Position numbers and translations under genes: made by a program. The notes below the pieces were generated by a model. It did no database searches, was not told the origin of the DNA, and was given only the letters and a program-made list of their open reading frames with translations. DNA of 64,000 bases, from NCBI GenBank assembly GCA_017961235.1, contig JAGCXQ010000011.1, positions 1 through 64,000 on the forward strand, in the 5' to 3' direction. This DNA comes from Clostridiales bacterium. Its GTDB lineage: Bacteria; Bacillota; Clostridia; Saccharofermentanales; Saccharofermentanaceae. The first letter of the stretch is position 1. The number at the start of each line of letters is the position of its first letter. Shown here piece after piece: positions 34,325 through 42,211 of the stretch.

Positions 34325-35340
34325 TGACTGACAATCTTTTTCCGATGACATTTGTTGTTTTCGATATGGAATGGAATCAGCCGATCCCATATATCCCTTC
34401 TCCGATCGATCCCAAGATCCTCCCCGGGGAGATCATCGACATCGGAGCGGTCAAGGTGAAGATGCTTTCCGAAAATGAATACGAGCTGTCCCGTCCGTTT
34501 TCCGTGACGATCAGACCGGTATATTACCGCATCATGAATAAACAGGTCTCTAAGGTCATAAACAAAAGCACGGATGATCTTAAGAGCGGTATGCCGTTTC
34601 CGGATGCGATCAGAAGTTTCATGGACTGGTGCGGAGAGGATTATGTTCTCTGTGCCTGGGGAGACTCGGATATTTCGATCCTGCGATCGAATCTCAAGAT
34701 CCATGGTTTCTCATCGGAGATCAACGACAGGTTCCTGGATATCCAGCCTCTTTTCGGAAGAGTGGCAGAAAACACATCCCAGCAGAGATCTGTCGCTTAC
34801 GCAGTTGATTTCTACCGGATCCCGCAGACTGATGACTTCCATAGTGCAGAGAGAGATGCCTGGTACGAGGCCCGGGTACTGAAAGAATCGCTGATCGATT
34901 ACTTTGCGATACGTGCACGAGGAACGGAGACAGAACAGACTTTCCCGAATCTTCGCACGTATATCTCCAATCCGAATCTGACCACTCAGAAAAAATGGAA
35001 GAGCGAAGCTTTTCCCACGGAAAGAGCCGCTTCGGCAAAAGCACTGGAAGAGAAGATGCTCTGCCCGATATGTGAGTCAGATCTTTTCGAGGAGATCCGC
35101 TGGTTTTCTTCAGGCCACAGTTTCCTTTCTTTGTGGCAGTGTCCTACCCATGGTGCGCTATCCGGCAGAGTCCGAATAAAAAGAACGCCCAAACAGGAAT
35201 TCTATGGTTCGGGTCAGCTTCGCTTCGTGAATGGAAATGCTGCCAGATACGTTCGTGAAAAATGGCAGGAAAAAAATGAGAAAAAGGAAGAAAACAAAGA
35301 AGTTGCCAGCGAATGTGTCAAAGAATGTGACAAATTGTGA
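34321..35340 (+). CDS. DEDDh-type 3'-5' exonuclease-like protein with C-terminal zinc-finger-like region
   Basis: 339 residues; start at ATG 34321 (or 34324) overlapping the YfhO stop. Exonuclease motifs: VVFDMEW (Exo I, Asp and Glu), EIIDIGAVK, WGDSDISIL (Exo II) and HSAERDAWYEARVL (Exo III with His and Asp). This is the RNase T/DnaQ/KapD family acting on RNA or DNA ends. Residues about 240-285 add CPICESDLFEEI and CPTHGALSG, a CxxC...CxxH pattern that probably binds zinc. The tail is Lys/Glu-rich. The tie to YfhO genes may be only transcriptional. Confidence 0.82.
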   Translation: MMTDNLFPMTFVVFDMEWNQPIPYIPSPIDPKILPGEIIDIGAVKVKMLSENEYELSRPFSVTIRPVYYRIMNKQVSKVINKSTDDLKSGMPFPDAIRSFMDWCGEDYVLCAWGDSDISILRSNLKIHGFSSEINDRFLDIQPLFGRVAENTSQQRSVAYAVDFYRIPQTDDFHSAERDAWYEARVLKESLIDYFAIRARGTETEQTFPNLRTYISNPNLTTQKKWKSEAFPTERAASAKALEEKMLCPICESDLFEEIRWFSSGHSFLSLWQCPTHGALSGRVRIKRTPKQEFYGSGQLRFVNGNAARYVREKWQEKNEKKEENKEVASECVKECDKL

Positions 35341-35380
35341 ACTTGCCAGCAGAAAGTCTTTCTTTTTGCATTTATCTAAA

Positions 35381-35386
35381 TATAAT
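35381..35386 (+). promoter_or_regulatory. -10 element before the PilX-like gene
   Basis: TATAAT in an A/T-rich 124-nt gap, 79 nt before the start; no clear -35 and no TG extension. Placement is reasonable, support is limited. Confidence 0.4.
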
Positions 35387-35464
35387 GATAATTAAGTATA
35401 ACCAAAAAATGTAACTTAGAAGAATTGAATCAAAATTTGAGACAGAAAATTGGAGGCAACCGAG

Positions 35465-37381
35465 ATGAAGTTGTTACAATTAGGTAAGTGTCATCAGAGA
35501 AACAACAAACGAGGCGGCATGCTCGTCATCGTTCTGATGATCTTTGCAGTTTCACTTATCCTCATTTCATCTGCAATGACGATCACGCTCTCCAGCCGTT
35601 CCCGTTATTATGTAGATACGGAGCGCAGTCAGGAGAGACTGACTCTCACCTGTGCGGCTGAGGCAGTAGTGGATGCCATTGAATCACAGGAAATTACGGA
35701 TGACCAGATCAAGGCTATGTCCAACAATCCGGATGAGCCTTACGAGATCACCGGTGCGTCAAAGACTTCCGTTAAGGCTGGTGCTACAGCTACAAACGGT
35801 AAGAATATTGCACCTGGTCTTGCCGGTGCTACTGGCAACCAGACGTACATGTACGTTAAGCCGGTTGGTGGCGGATCTCAGGATATCGACCTTGAATTCT
35901 GCACAAAGATCGTTGTTACTGGTGATGATAACAAAGCAGAAAAGCTTCACGTTCGTCTGAAGTACTATCCGCCGGCCCCTGTTCCGAACATCTGCGAGAA
36001 CATGGTAACATGCGGTGAAGAAGGTTCTTACAACGATATTCCGAAGCTTGAAGTAAACGGTACTGAATCATTTACAGTATTCCACGGAAACGTAGAGCTC
36101 GCTTCCGGTTCCGGTTCTTACATCCACAACCCGACAGTCTTTACTGGAACAGTTAAGGGTGGTGCCGGTACAACTTATTACAACGATATTATTTTCTACG
36201 GCCCGGAAGCTAGCGTTGAGGTTGGTTCTCAGGGTAACGGTCTGACCATTGAATCTGGTAAAGGTGGATTCTACTTCCTGGGTGTTAACTATAATGGTCA
36301 TGAGGGAAATATCAGACTGTTTAGAGATAGCAACGGCGCAGTAGCAACTCCTGGTCAGAAGGGTATGAACTTCATCGGTGATGGTGCATACTTCTATAAG
36401 ACTACATTTGATGTATCTGAATGGACACTGACTGGAAATGCCGGTACAAAATACTGGGTTGTTGGTTCCGGTAGTAATATCAACAGATTGAACCAGTGGG
36501 ATGGCGGCAACGAGATCCTTAAAGATGGTGGTAATGTAACTGTTGTTGGTACATCTACCAGCCATGTTTACAATAACCTTAATGATGCTCCTGCAGGTGA
36601 TAGACCGACTTATCAGAATATCAAGACCAAAGCAGCTCATTATATGTCTGATGATGGTCTTCTGAATGCGGCATCTAGAACTATTCCGACAAGTGCTGAA
36701 CAGCAGGAGCTCTACGGAGCCTATGCGACCGGTGAGACGATCACCCAGCACGGTGGTCTTATCCAGAAGGATGGCGGTAAGGCATACAAATTAGAGGGCG
36801 GCACATACGACCATGGTCGTCTTGAAATCGACCTTTCTAAGGGAGATGCTTCACTGTATATTGCAGGAGATTCAACATTTAAGTCATTCTGCATTAAGGT
36901 ATCTAACTCTTCCTCTCACAAGCTTACAGTTGTGTTGGGCTATGGTGTAGATGTTGTATTCGACGGTCAGCCGGAGTTCTGGAACACGCTTGATGGAATG
37001 GCTTATGCACAGGGAATCATTTCTGTAGATAACAGATCCAATCAGCTCTGGGATTCTCCGCATGGTACTTCTAACATCAATGCGATTTCCGGTGAAGAAC
37101 CGGCAGCAATCGTTATCGGTCTTGGCAAGAATACATTTGATGCAGGCCGAGCTCAGGTCGTAGATGCTTACATCTCTCTGGCTGGTACAGGTTCAGATGC
37201 AAGTACAGTATCTCTGAAGGACAACGTTCACTTCTACGGACGTTTCGAAGCAGTTAATGTTGATACAGGAAACTCCGATAACCTTAAGATGGCTCATTGC
37301 CCGAAGCTTGGTGAAGGAAACTCTACTCCGAAGCCGTTAACAAGCTGCTATAAGGCTGAGATCTACGATTATCACTATTGA
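35465..37381 (+). CDS. Large PilX/GspK-like pilin-class surface protein, candidate pilus adhesin
   Basis: 638 residues from ATG 35465, 8 nt after TTGGAGG (the TTG at 35450 is part of that site). Basic leader ending RGG, then a hydrophobic helix (MLVIVLMIFAVSLILISSA) and an amphipathic continuation (SRSRYYVDTERSQERLTLT). There is no Glu at position +5, as in PilX and GspK-type initiators. The rest, about 540 residues, is Gly/Thr/Asn-rich with many short beta-type segments and could form a beta-solenoid. Codons are biased to GGT/GCT/GTT, unlike the flanking genes, suggesting high expression. It lies beside the minus-strand pilus operons. A tip or shaft adhesin is my inference; a plain cell-wall protein is the alternative. 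Confidence 0.7.
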   Translation: MKLLQLGKCHQRNNKRGGMLVIVLMIFAVSLILISSAMTITLSSRSRYYVDTERSQERLTLTCAAEAVVDAIESQEITDDQIKAMSNNPDEPYEITGASKTSVKAGATATNGKNIAPGLAGATGNQTYMYVKPVGGGSQDIDLEFCTKIVVTGDDNKAEKLHVRLKYYPPAPVPNICENMVTCGEEGSYNDIPKLEVNGTESFTVFHGNVELASGSGSYIHNPTVFTGTVKGGAGTTYYNDIIFYGPEASVEVGSQGNGLTIESGKGGFYFLGVNYNGHEGNIRLFRDSNGAVATPGQKGMNFIGDGAYFYKTTFDVSEWTLTGNAGTKYWVVGSGSNINRLNQWDGGNEILKDGGNVTVVGTSTSHVYNNLNDAPAGDRPTYQNIKTKAAHYMSDDGLLNAASRTIPTSAEQQELYGAYATGETITQHGGLIQKDGGKAYKLEGGTYDHGRLEIDLSKGDASLYIAGDSTFKSFCIKVSNSSSHKLTVVLGYGVDVVFDGQPEFWNTLDGMAYAQGIISVDNRSNQLWDSPHGTSNINAISGEEPAAIVIGLGKNTFDAGRAQVVDAYISLAGTGSDASTVSLKDNVHFYGRFEAVNVDTGNSDNLKMAHCPKLGEGNSTPKPLTSCYKAEIYDYHY

Positions 37382-37420
37382 TCAGTATCGATCGATATTT
37401 GAGAAAGAATTGTATAAGGA

Positions 37421-37442
37421 GGGGGGCTCGAAAGAGCCCCCC
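37421..37442 (+). terminator. GC-rich GAAA-loop hairpin after the PilX-like gene
   Basis: GGGGGGCTC / GAGCCCCCC around GAAA, 9 perfect pairs, followed by AAATTATATT rather than a T run. Probably protects the mRNA 3' end or pauses polymerase. Confidence 0.6.
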
Positions 37443-37467
37443 AAATTATATTCAGAAAACATTATTG

Positions 37468-37502
37468 AAAGCATTCTCCGTAAGGAGGATGCTTTTTCTT
37501 TA
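37468..37502 (+). terminator. Second terminator after the PilX-like gene
   Basis: AAAGCATTCTCC (37468-37479) / GGAGGATGCTTT (37484-37495), 12 pairs with one G-T, loop GTAA, then TTCTTTAT. Confidence 0.8.
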
Positions 37503-38026
37503 TCACCAGGATCCGGGATGGTGCATCAGATGTGGGTGAAGTAGGAATAAACAAATGCGATGAAGCCATTGGAAAGAATATATAGAATCGATGGAAAGAC
37601 GTCTAGAAGCCTAGTATTCGCTTTATAAGGTGAATGATATATTCGTATCTATTTACGAGATGTTGAAGCGTTATACGCATTGTAGAAGCGGTTTATTTAA
37701 CAGGGATAAAAGAAAAGGATGATCACAAAAAATAAATTGCTCAGGAAACGTCATATCCCAAAGGAAGAGATGATGTAATCTGATGAGAAGTCCTGCATAG
37801 AATATGAAGTATTATTCAGGCACAAGCAGGTTGCAGACATATACATGATCAGAATCGCTTTTAAACAGGCGAATTAGCCCTTGATGGATAAAATCAAGGA
37901 TGAGACATATATAAAGGCAGAAAGCCGTAAAATGGCAAATATGCAGCAAATTGATGTGTAGGCAATCTTCTCGAGATGATTCAAGACTATATTGATGAAA
38001 CAACATACATCGCATTTACCATACAT
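37503..38026 (+). other. 524-bp stretch without a supported gene
   Basis: A/T-rich sequence between convergent transcripts. No reading frame has a ribosome site. One plus-strand frame reads plausibly but is broken by four stops (around 37.78-37.98 kb), which could be a decayed gene or chance. The 67-codon minus-strand frame at 37812-38015 lacks signals. Confidence 0.5.
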
Positions 38027-38064
38027 AAAGATAGCGGCCATCCGCTAGGATGACCGCTATCTTT
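38027..38064 (-). terminator. Terminator of the pilin operon
   Basis: AAAGATAGCGG (38027-38037) / CCGCTATCTTT (38054-38064), 11 perfect pairs with an inner ATCC/GGAT pairing. In the minus direction it follows the last pilin gene and ends in TTT. Confidence 0.8.
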
Positions 38065-38104
38065 GAGTTTGTGTTTAAATGAGTTTGTGTTTTAAATGTT
38101 TGTT

Positions 38105-38647
38105 TTAAGTAGTAATCGGCTCATTTGAGAAGCTGCAGTGGTCAGCATCAGTAAGCTCTGCCATATTATCCGGTGTGCAGGATGGGCAGTAAATTGTTAC
38201 TTCATCTGTATATGCGATTCCGGAAGCCGGATAAGCTCTATCCGTAAGCTCAAGAACAACATGTACAGTCTTGCTGGTTCTATCTGTAGAGATCTTAAGA
38301 CTTAAGCCCCATTTTGCTGATCCATTGCCTGTATGATACTGAGTAAAACCAGGCAGTGCATTAGCGTCGTTAATGAGAACATAATCGGCCTGATCACTTA
38401 ACTTGATATCAGCGCCATCTCCGATACTTGTAGCATTGCAGAGATGATTCTGAATAGCTTTCAAAGTAAGCGATGCATAGTCGTGCATATCATTTACTAC
38501 AGCAACTTTCAAATGACTGAAGTTAACAGTTCTGAATGTCGAGTAGAGATAGAACGACATCATCATCATAATTGCGATTACAAGCACCATCTCAAGGAGT
38601 GTGAAACCGATTCTACGATTCTTTTTATTCTTATTGACACGAATCAT
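38105..38647 (-). CDS. Minor pilin, class III signal (180 aa)
   Basis: Start ATG 38647 with AAGGAGG 7-8 nt upstream; the upstream GTG is inside that spacing. Leader of 14 residues ending NRRIG, cleavage before FTLLEMVLVIAI with Glu at +5. The helix contains an odd Met run (IMMMMSFYLY). The mature chain is about 166 residues, with two Cys near the end (YCPSC) and one further on that could form a disulfide. Fourth and last gene of the pilin operon. Probably a minor pilin needed for assembly or priming. Confidence 0.85.
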   Translation of the reverse strand: MIRVNKNKKNRRIGFTLLEMVLVIAIMMMMSFYLYSTFRTVNFSHLKVAVVNDMHDYASLTLKAIQNHLCNATSIGDGADIKLSDQADYVLINDANALPGFTQYHTGNGSAKWGLSLKISTDRTSKTVHVVLELTDRAYPASGIAYTDEVTIYCPSCTPDNMAELTDADHCSFSNEPITT

Positions 38648-38659
38648 AATCACACCTCC

Positions 38660-39172
38660 TTATGAGAATAAAGTACTGTAAGTGCAACCAGGCTCAGTAC
38701 ATTTAGCAACGTAAATTTTATTACCGCTGGCGTCTGTCTGCTCATAATATCCTAAAATGCCATGTCCCGACTGATTACAAGCTCTTGCGACATATACGAA
38801 ACCATGACGGTCCGTAGTAGCAGAGAAATTTGAATCATCAGTATAAGCTGATCCGGAAGAGAAGACTGAGAATCCGCCACTTTCTTCAAATGCATGCACC
38901 TGAATTACACCGGTATAGCCAGGGCCCTTGATCATAAGCGCATTGCTCGAGGTACCACCGTGCAGGGAAGAAGTTGCCTGACCCATCGTTTTATAGCAAT
39001 TACCGGCATTTACGTTACTAACACGATCTGCTAAAGCTGTATCACCAGCATAGTTCAGTGTAGTCATAAAGCCTTCGTAAGAGATGAGAGTTACGATGAG
39101 TAAAAGTGCAACCGCTAACATTGTCTCAAGCAGTGTAAAACCACGCTTGGACGATTTCGTATAACGAAACAT
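38660..39172 (-). CDS. Minor pilin, class III signal (170 aa)
   Basis: Leader of 11 residues (MFRYTKSSKRG) then FTLLETMLAVALLLIV, Glu at +5, mature length about 159. The head domain has four Cys (GNCYK, ARACNQ, KCTEPGC) and is Gly/Ser-rich. AAGGAGG lies 8 nt before the start. 13 nt downstream of the previous pilin gene and 12 nt before the next, so co-transcribed. Confidence 0.85.
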   Translation of the reverse strand: MFRYTKSSKRGFTLLETMLAVALLLIVTLISYEGFMTTLNYAGDTALADRVSNVNAGNCYKTMGQATSSLHGGTSSNALMIKGPGYTGVIQVHAFEESGGFSVFSSGSAYTDDSNFSATTDRHGFVYVARACNQSGHGILGYYEQTDASGNKIYVAKCTEPGCTYSTLFS

Positions 39173-39185
39173 CTTCTATTCCTCC

Positions 39186-39401
39186 TTAAAAACCAATAGC
39201 GACGAAAGCACTATTTTTCGCTGCATTATCAGCCCGGAATTCCACGCGTTCACTCGCGAGGCTCGAAGAAGCATCGTTACCCTTGGAAACATACCCGGCA
39301 ATGGAAATGCCAACAACCGCAGCTAAGATAACTACAATAGCAATGACTAACACCATCTCTACGAGAGTGAAGCCACGCTTCGTCTTATAGATTCTGCTCA
39401 T
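39186..39401 (-). CDS. Very short type IV pilin (71 aa)
   Basis: Start ATG 39401 after TTGGAGG. Leader MSRIYKTKRG, then FTLVEMVLVIAIVVILAAVV; mature chain about 61 residues, little more than the N-terminal helix plus a short charged tail (ERVEFRADNAAK). Its helix is almost identical to that of the first pilin in the operon, so the two are duplicates. Length is similar to the truncated pilins of Geobacter. Confidence 0.85.
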   Translation of the reverse strand: MSRIYKTKRGFTLVEMVLVIAIVVILAAVVGISIAGYVSKGNDASSSLASERVEFRADNAAKNSAFVAIGF

Positions 39402-39475
39402 AATTTCCTCCAAGTATAACCGTGTTCATTATATCACAAGGCCTGTGATATGCAAATACCTAATTGTTAATAAAA

Positions 39476-39504
39476 AGTAAAAAAAGAGGGGGCTCAAAGC
39501 CCCC
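39476..39504 (-). terminator. Terminator just after the first pilin gene
   Basis: Minus-strand hairpin GGGGGC/GCCCCC (39488-39493 / 39499-39504) followed by a run of T. Partial read-through would give high first-pilin mRNA and less of the three minor pilins. Confidence 0.8.
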
Positions 39505-39537
39505 CCCCTGATTAAGTTTTAACTCAATAACTAGCTA

Positions 39538-39741
39538 TTAAGAAAGGATAGAATCGATCTCAGCTGTTACAGTGTTGATAGCATCGTTGTGCTCTTTGAT
39601 GGAAGATGTAGCAGACTTAGCCTTGCTGATGTAAGATGCAACGGAGAAGAATACTACTGCTGCCAGGATAACGATGATAGCGATAACGAGTACCATTTCA
39701 ACGAGTGTAAAACCTTTTCTGTTCTTCTGAATCTTCTTCAT
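39538..39741 (-). CDS. pilA: Probable major pilin, very short (67 aa)
   Basis: First gene after two tandem promoters and followed by its own terminator, which argues for the highest expression. Leader MKKIQKNRKG, cleavage before FTLVEMVLVIAIIVILAAVV, Glu at +5, mature chain about 57 residues: one helix and a short hydrophilic end (KEHNDAINTVTAEIDSILS), no Cys and no globular head. AGGAGG precedes ATG. Aromatic residues are few (three or four), so metal-like conductivity as proposed for short Geobacter pilins is not implied. 'Major' is inferred from gene order. Confidence 0.85.
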   Translation of the reverse strand: MKKIQKNRKGFTLVEMVLVIAIIVILAAVVFFSVASYISKAKSATSSIKEHNDAINTVTAEIDSILS

Positions 39742-39782
39742 AATAAGTTCCTCCTAAAATGTTTTTTTGAGTTTGTAATTAC

Positions 39783-39810
39783 ATTATAGCAGGTCATTCT
39801 GAAAATGCAA
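39783..39810 (-). promoter_or_regulatory. Proximal pilin promoter
   Basis: On the minus strand TTGCAT, 16 nt, TATAAT with TGC before it. The plus strand shows ACATTATAGCA at 39781-39791. About 42 nt before the pilA start. Confidence 0.65.
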
Positions 39811-39916
39811 TACCAATTTTGAAATTTCTTCACATTTTTGTGAAAAATTTTTCCGAATAGCTCGAAAACGTCCAAAATTGTTCGATTAACACCACCTGCT
39901 TTAATAAGTTTTTTAC

Positions 39917-39925
39917 ATTATAGCA
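39917..39925 (-). promoter_or_regulatory. Distal pilin promoter
   Basis: A second TGCTATAAT on the minus strand (plus ACATTATAGCA at 39915-39925), the same 11-bp word as the proximal promoter 134 bp away. The 312-bp region 39742-40053 holds nothing else that I can support. Confidence 0.5.
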
Positions 39926-40053
39926 CATGTGTATTGAATAGTGAAACACCTGATACTGAGGCTTTGTAGCGATTTATAACAGCCTGGATCATACGGTGAT
40001 ACTGTTGATATGGATAAATTGTTTTGACGAGGCTCAATTGTGAAGAAATGTGA

Positions 40054-40081
40054 AGAGGGACCATCCTTTGATGGTCCCTCT
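40054..40081 (-). terminator. Terminator of the pilBTCMNO operon
   Basis: AGAGGGACCATC (40054-40065) / GATGGTCCCTCT (40070-40081), 12 perfect pairs with loop CTTT. The minus-strand tail (TCACATTTC) is only moderately T-rich. Confidence 0.7.
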
Positions 40082-40107
40082 TGTTGAATCAGATCTTGAT
40101 TTTACGA

Positions 40108-41292
40108 TCAGCCGTTCTGCTGATTCTGCTGATCCTCAGGATTTGTTGTCTGCTGCTGTGGTAATTCACCACCGCCGCCGTTCTCCTGTACGTATGCATT
40201 ATAAAGAGCATTATATGTCTGAGTATCGATCATACCGGTCTTATACTCGATCAGGATCTGGGCAAGATACGGAGGAAGCTTATTGGAATCCTTGAATGTC
40301 TGATCAAGGTAGTTCCACTCATAACCCCAGTGGCTCCATGCTGCAAACGGACGGTTGACAGAGAAGTCATAACTGATGAAGGAAATGTATCTTCCATACA
40401 GCGGAGAATCCTTTGCAACGAGTTCGCCGTACTTATCAGGCTGAGCTACTACGAAATAACTCGGGAGACCTACAAGACCACCAGTCTTAATATTCTCTGC
40501 GCCAACCCATGTCATGTAGTTCATCTGATTATCAGCAGGTGAGATACGATCAACGAGTTCATATGCATATACATCAATAGCAGCTGTGTAAGTGCAGAAG
40601 CCCTGCTTTGTATCTTCGATGTTGATCTCAGCGATCTTTACATAATCTTTAGCATCCTGCTCGATAGCCTGAAGTGCTGCTACGAATTCATTAAATCCAA
40701 CATAAGTTTCGGTTTTAACATCGTTCGCATTGTTGAAACCATATTTCTGAGCAATCGGGTTCGGAGCCATAGGATCCGGGTTGTTCATAGAAATCTGAGA
40801 ATAGAAGACAGAATACGGAATCTTCTTTTCGATTTCTTCGTCATGTGTCAGAAGCCATCCGTCAGTACCGGATACAGAAATCTTATATCTGGAACTCTTA
40901 ATACGGTTCGGACTGATCTTACCATCTGTCATGGTAACAACATCGTAGTTGAGAGGAGTGTTGCTGATCTCAACGATAAACGGGATCTTCGCATCCTCGA
41001 AGTGCTTGAACAGTTTTCTCTGAATAGCACTTGTTACCAGATCAGGGAGATATTTATTCTCAAGATTAATAAGCTGATCTCTGAGAGCTTGACGCTCTTT
41101 ATCGAGCTGTTCTGCCTGCTGGATGATGGCATCTTTCTGAGCCTTCTCCTGCTGTACAGAACGAAGCTCATCTTTTACGTCACTTAACTTGTCAAAATTC
41201 TTCTGAATAACGCACAGCCAGCAAACTGCACCGAGAGCGAGAAGAAGAACTATAAACAGTAAGAAAGTATCTTTACCGCCAGAATTTTTCAT
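40108..41292 (-). CDS. pilO: PilO-like inner-membrane pilus assembly protein, enlarged
   Basis: 394 residues, about twice a usual PilO. Short N-terminal tail, one membrane helix (about 8-28), a coiled coil (LSDVKDELRSVQQEKAQKD and on to about 85), then alpha/beta segments. The C-terminal 60 residues have a Gly/Gln-rich end (NGGGGELPQQQ). Identification rests mainly on gene order (pilM-pilN-pilO) and the helix/coiled-coil plan. PilN and PilO form the alignment complex linking PilM to the pilus. Start overlaps the pilN stop by one base. The extra exposed domain may replace contacts normally made with the outer-membrane parts missing in monoderms (inference). Confidence 0.7.
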   Translation of the reverse strand: MKNSGGKDTFLLFIVLLLALGAVCWLCVIQKNFDKLSDVKDELRSVQQEKAQKDAIIQQAEQLDKERQALRDQLINLENKYLPDLVTSAIQRKLFKHFEDAKIPFIVEISNTPLNYDVVTMTDGKISPNRIKSSRYKISVSGTDGWLLTHDEEIEKKIPYSVFYSQISMNNPDPMAPNPIAQKYGFNNANDVKTETYVGFNEFVAALQAIEQDAKDYVKIAEINIEDTKQGFCTYTAAIDVYAYELVDRISPADNQMNYMTWVGAENIKTGGLVGLPSYFVVAQPDKYGELVAKDSPLYGRYISFISYDFSVNRPFAAWSHWGYEWNYLDQTFKDSNKLPPYLAQILIEYKTGMIDTQTYNALYNAYVQENGGGGELPQQQTTNPEDQQNQQNG

Positions 41293-42197
41293 CAGGACTC
41301 ACCTTCCTTCTTTACAGTATAAAGCAATTCAATATTTACGTTGCCGGACATCTTACCTGTGATCTCATCTTTAGTTTTGATGTCATCCAGGACAGCAGGA
41401 GTAACTGCCGTACCGTTGATCTTTACATTTGAGAGTGTGTACTTAACACCATCAACTGTAATCTCTTTGATCTTTGTCAGAGAGTACGGATCACCAGGAG
41501 CCTTTGTCTCACTATTGAGCTGCGTAAGCGGAACAGGTGTATTTCCATCGATGAAGGAAGAATGTGTCAGGGTAACAAGACCGCTGCGTGTGCAGAGGAA
41601 GCGGAAGCTATAACCCATGTGACCAAACATAATGTTCTTCTTGTCATAACCGAGTTCAGAAGGAACAAACGGCTTGATCTGATCTTCGATAGCGCTGAAC
41701 AGGTTCTTTTCATCGAGAAGATGCAGATAGTTCAGAGCGGAATCACGATTCAGTGTCTGGCCCTGGATCTCGATGACACCATCGACTTCGTGATAGGATG
41801 TCAGAACTGCATCATCCGGGAGAGAATCCTTGATCGTCTTAAGAGTCAGTGTATCTGCAACTGTCTTAGTAGCGATCTTGTTGTCAAGAGAGGTGAGCTG
41901 GAAATGATAGTTACGGAGATCTTCAACTTCAGCCTGAGTCTTATCCTTATTTCTAAGACGCTCCTGATACTCTGCGGAATTCATTTCCTTCTTAATATCG
42001 TTGATCTTATTCTGTTTATTCATGATCTGGATACCGCATACGATCCATACGATCAAAGTGAAAGCCAGAATTACAACTGTTGCCAGAAGGAAAAATGGAA
42101 ATGCTGACGACATTTGCTGAGCTGTAGAAGAACTGAACTCTGAAAAGAAGTTCATGTCTTTCTTGGAAAATTCATTTTTAGATTTTGCAAAACTCAT
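41292..42197 (-). CDS. pilN: PilN-like inner-membrane pilus assembly protein, enlarged
   Basis: 301 residues against about 200 in the usual PilN. A 34-residue cytoplasmic tail (NEFSKKDMNFFSEF) that should bind PilM, one membrane helix (about 36-57), a coiled coil with a Lys/Glu-rich pattern (residues 58-105), then a ferredoxin-like segment (LPDDAVLTSYHEVDGVIEIQGQT) as in PilN, followed by an added C-terminal part of about 110 residues. AAGGAGG precedes the start. 14 nt after pilM. Confidence 0.75.
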   Translation of the reverse strand: MSFAKSKNEFSKKDMNFFSEFSSSTAQQMSSAFPFFLLATVVILAFTLIVWIVCGIQIMNKQNKINDIKKEMNSAEYQERLRNKDKTQAEVEDLRNYHFQLTSLDNKIATKTVADTLTLKTIKDSLPDDAVLTSYHEVDGVIEIQGQTLNRDSALNYLHLLDEKNLFSAIEDQIKPFVPSELGYDKKNIMFGHMGYSFRFLCTRSGLVTLTHSSFIDGNTPVPLTQLNSETKAPGDPYSLTKIKEITVDGVKYTLSNVKINGTAVTPAVLDDIKTKDEITGKMSGNVNIELLYTVKKEGES

Positions 42198-42211
42198 AAA
42201 CTCGCCTCCTT

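Noticed and set aside
37700..38010. Possible decayed gene (plus-strand segments such as HKQVADIYMIRIAFKQAN and MDKIKDETYIKAESRK separated by stops)
   Set aside because: Only short stretches with several stops; no family recognised, so chance cannot be excluded.
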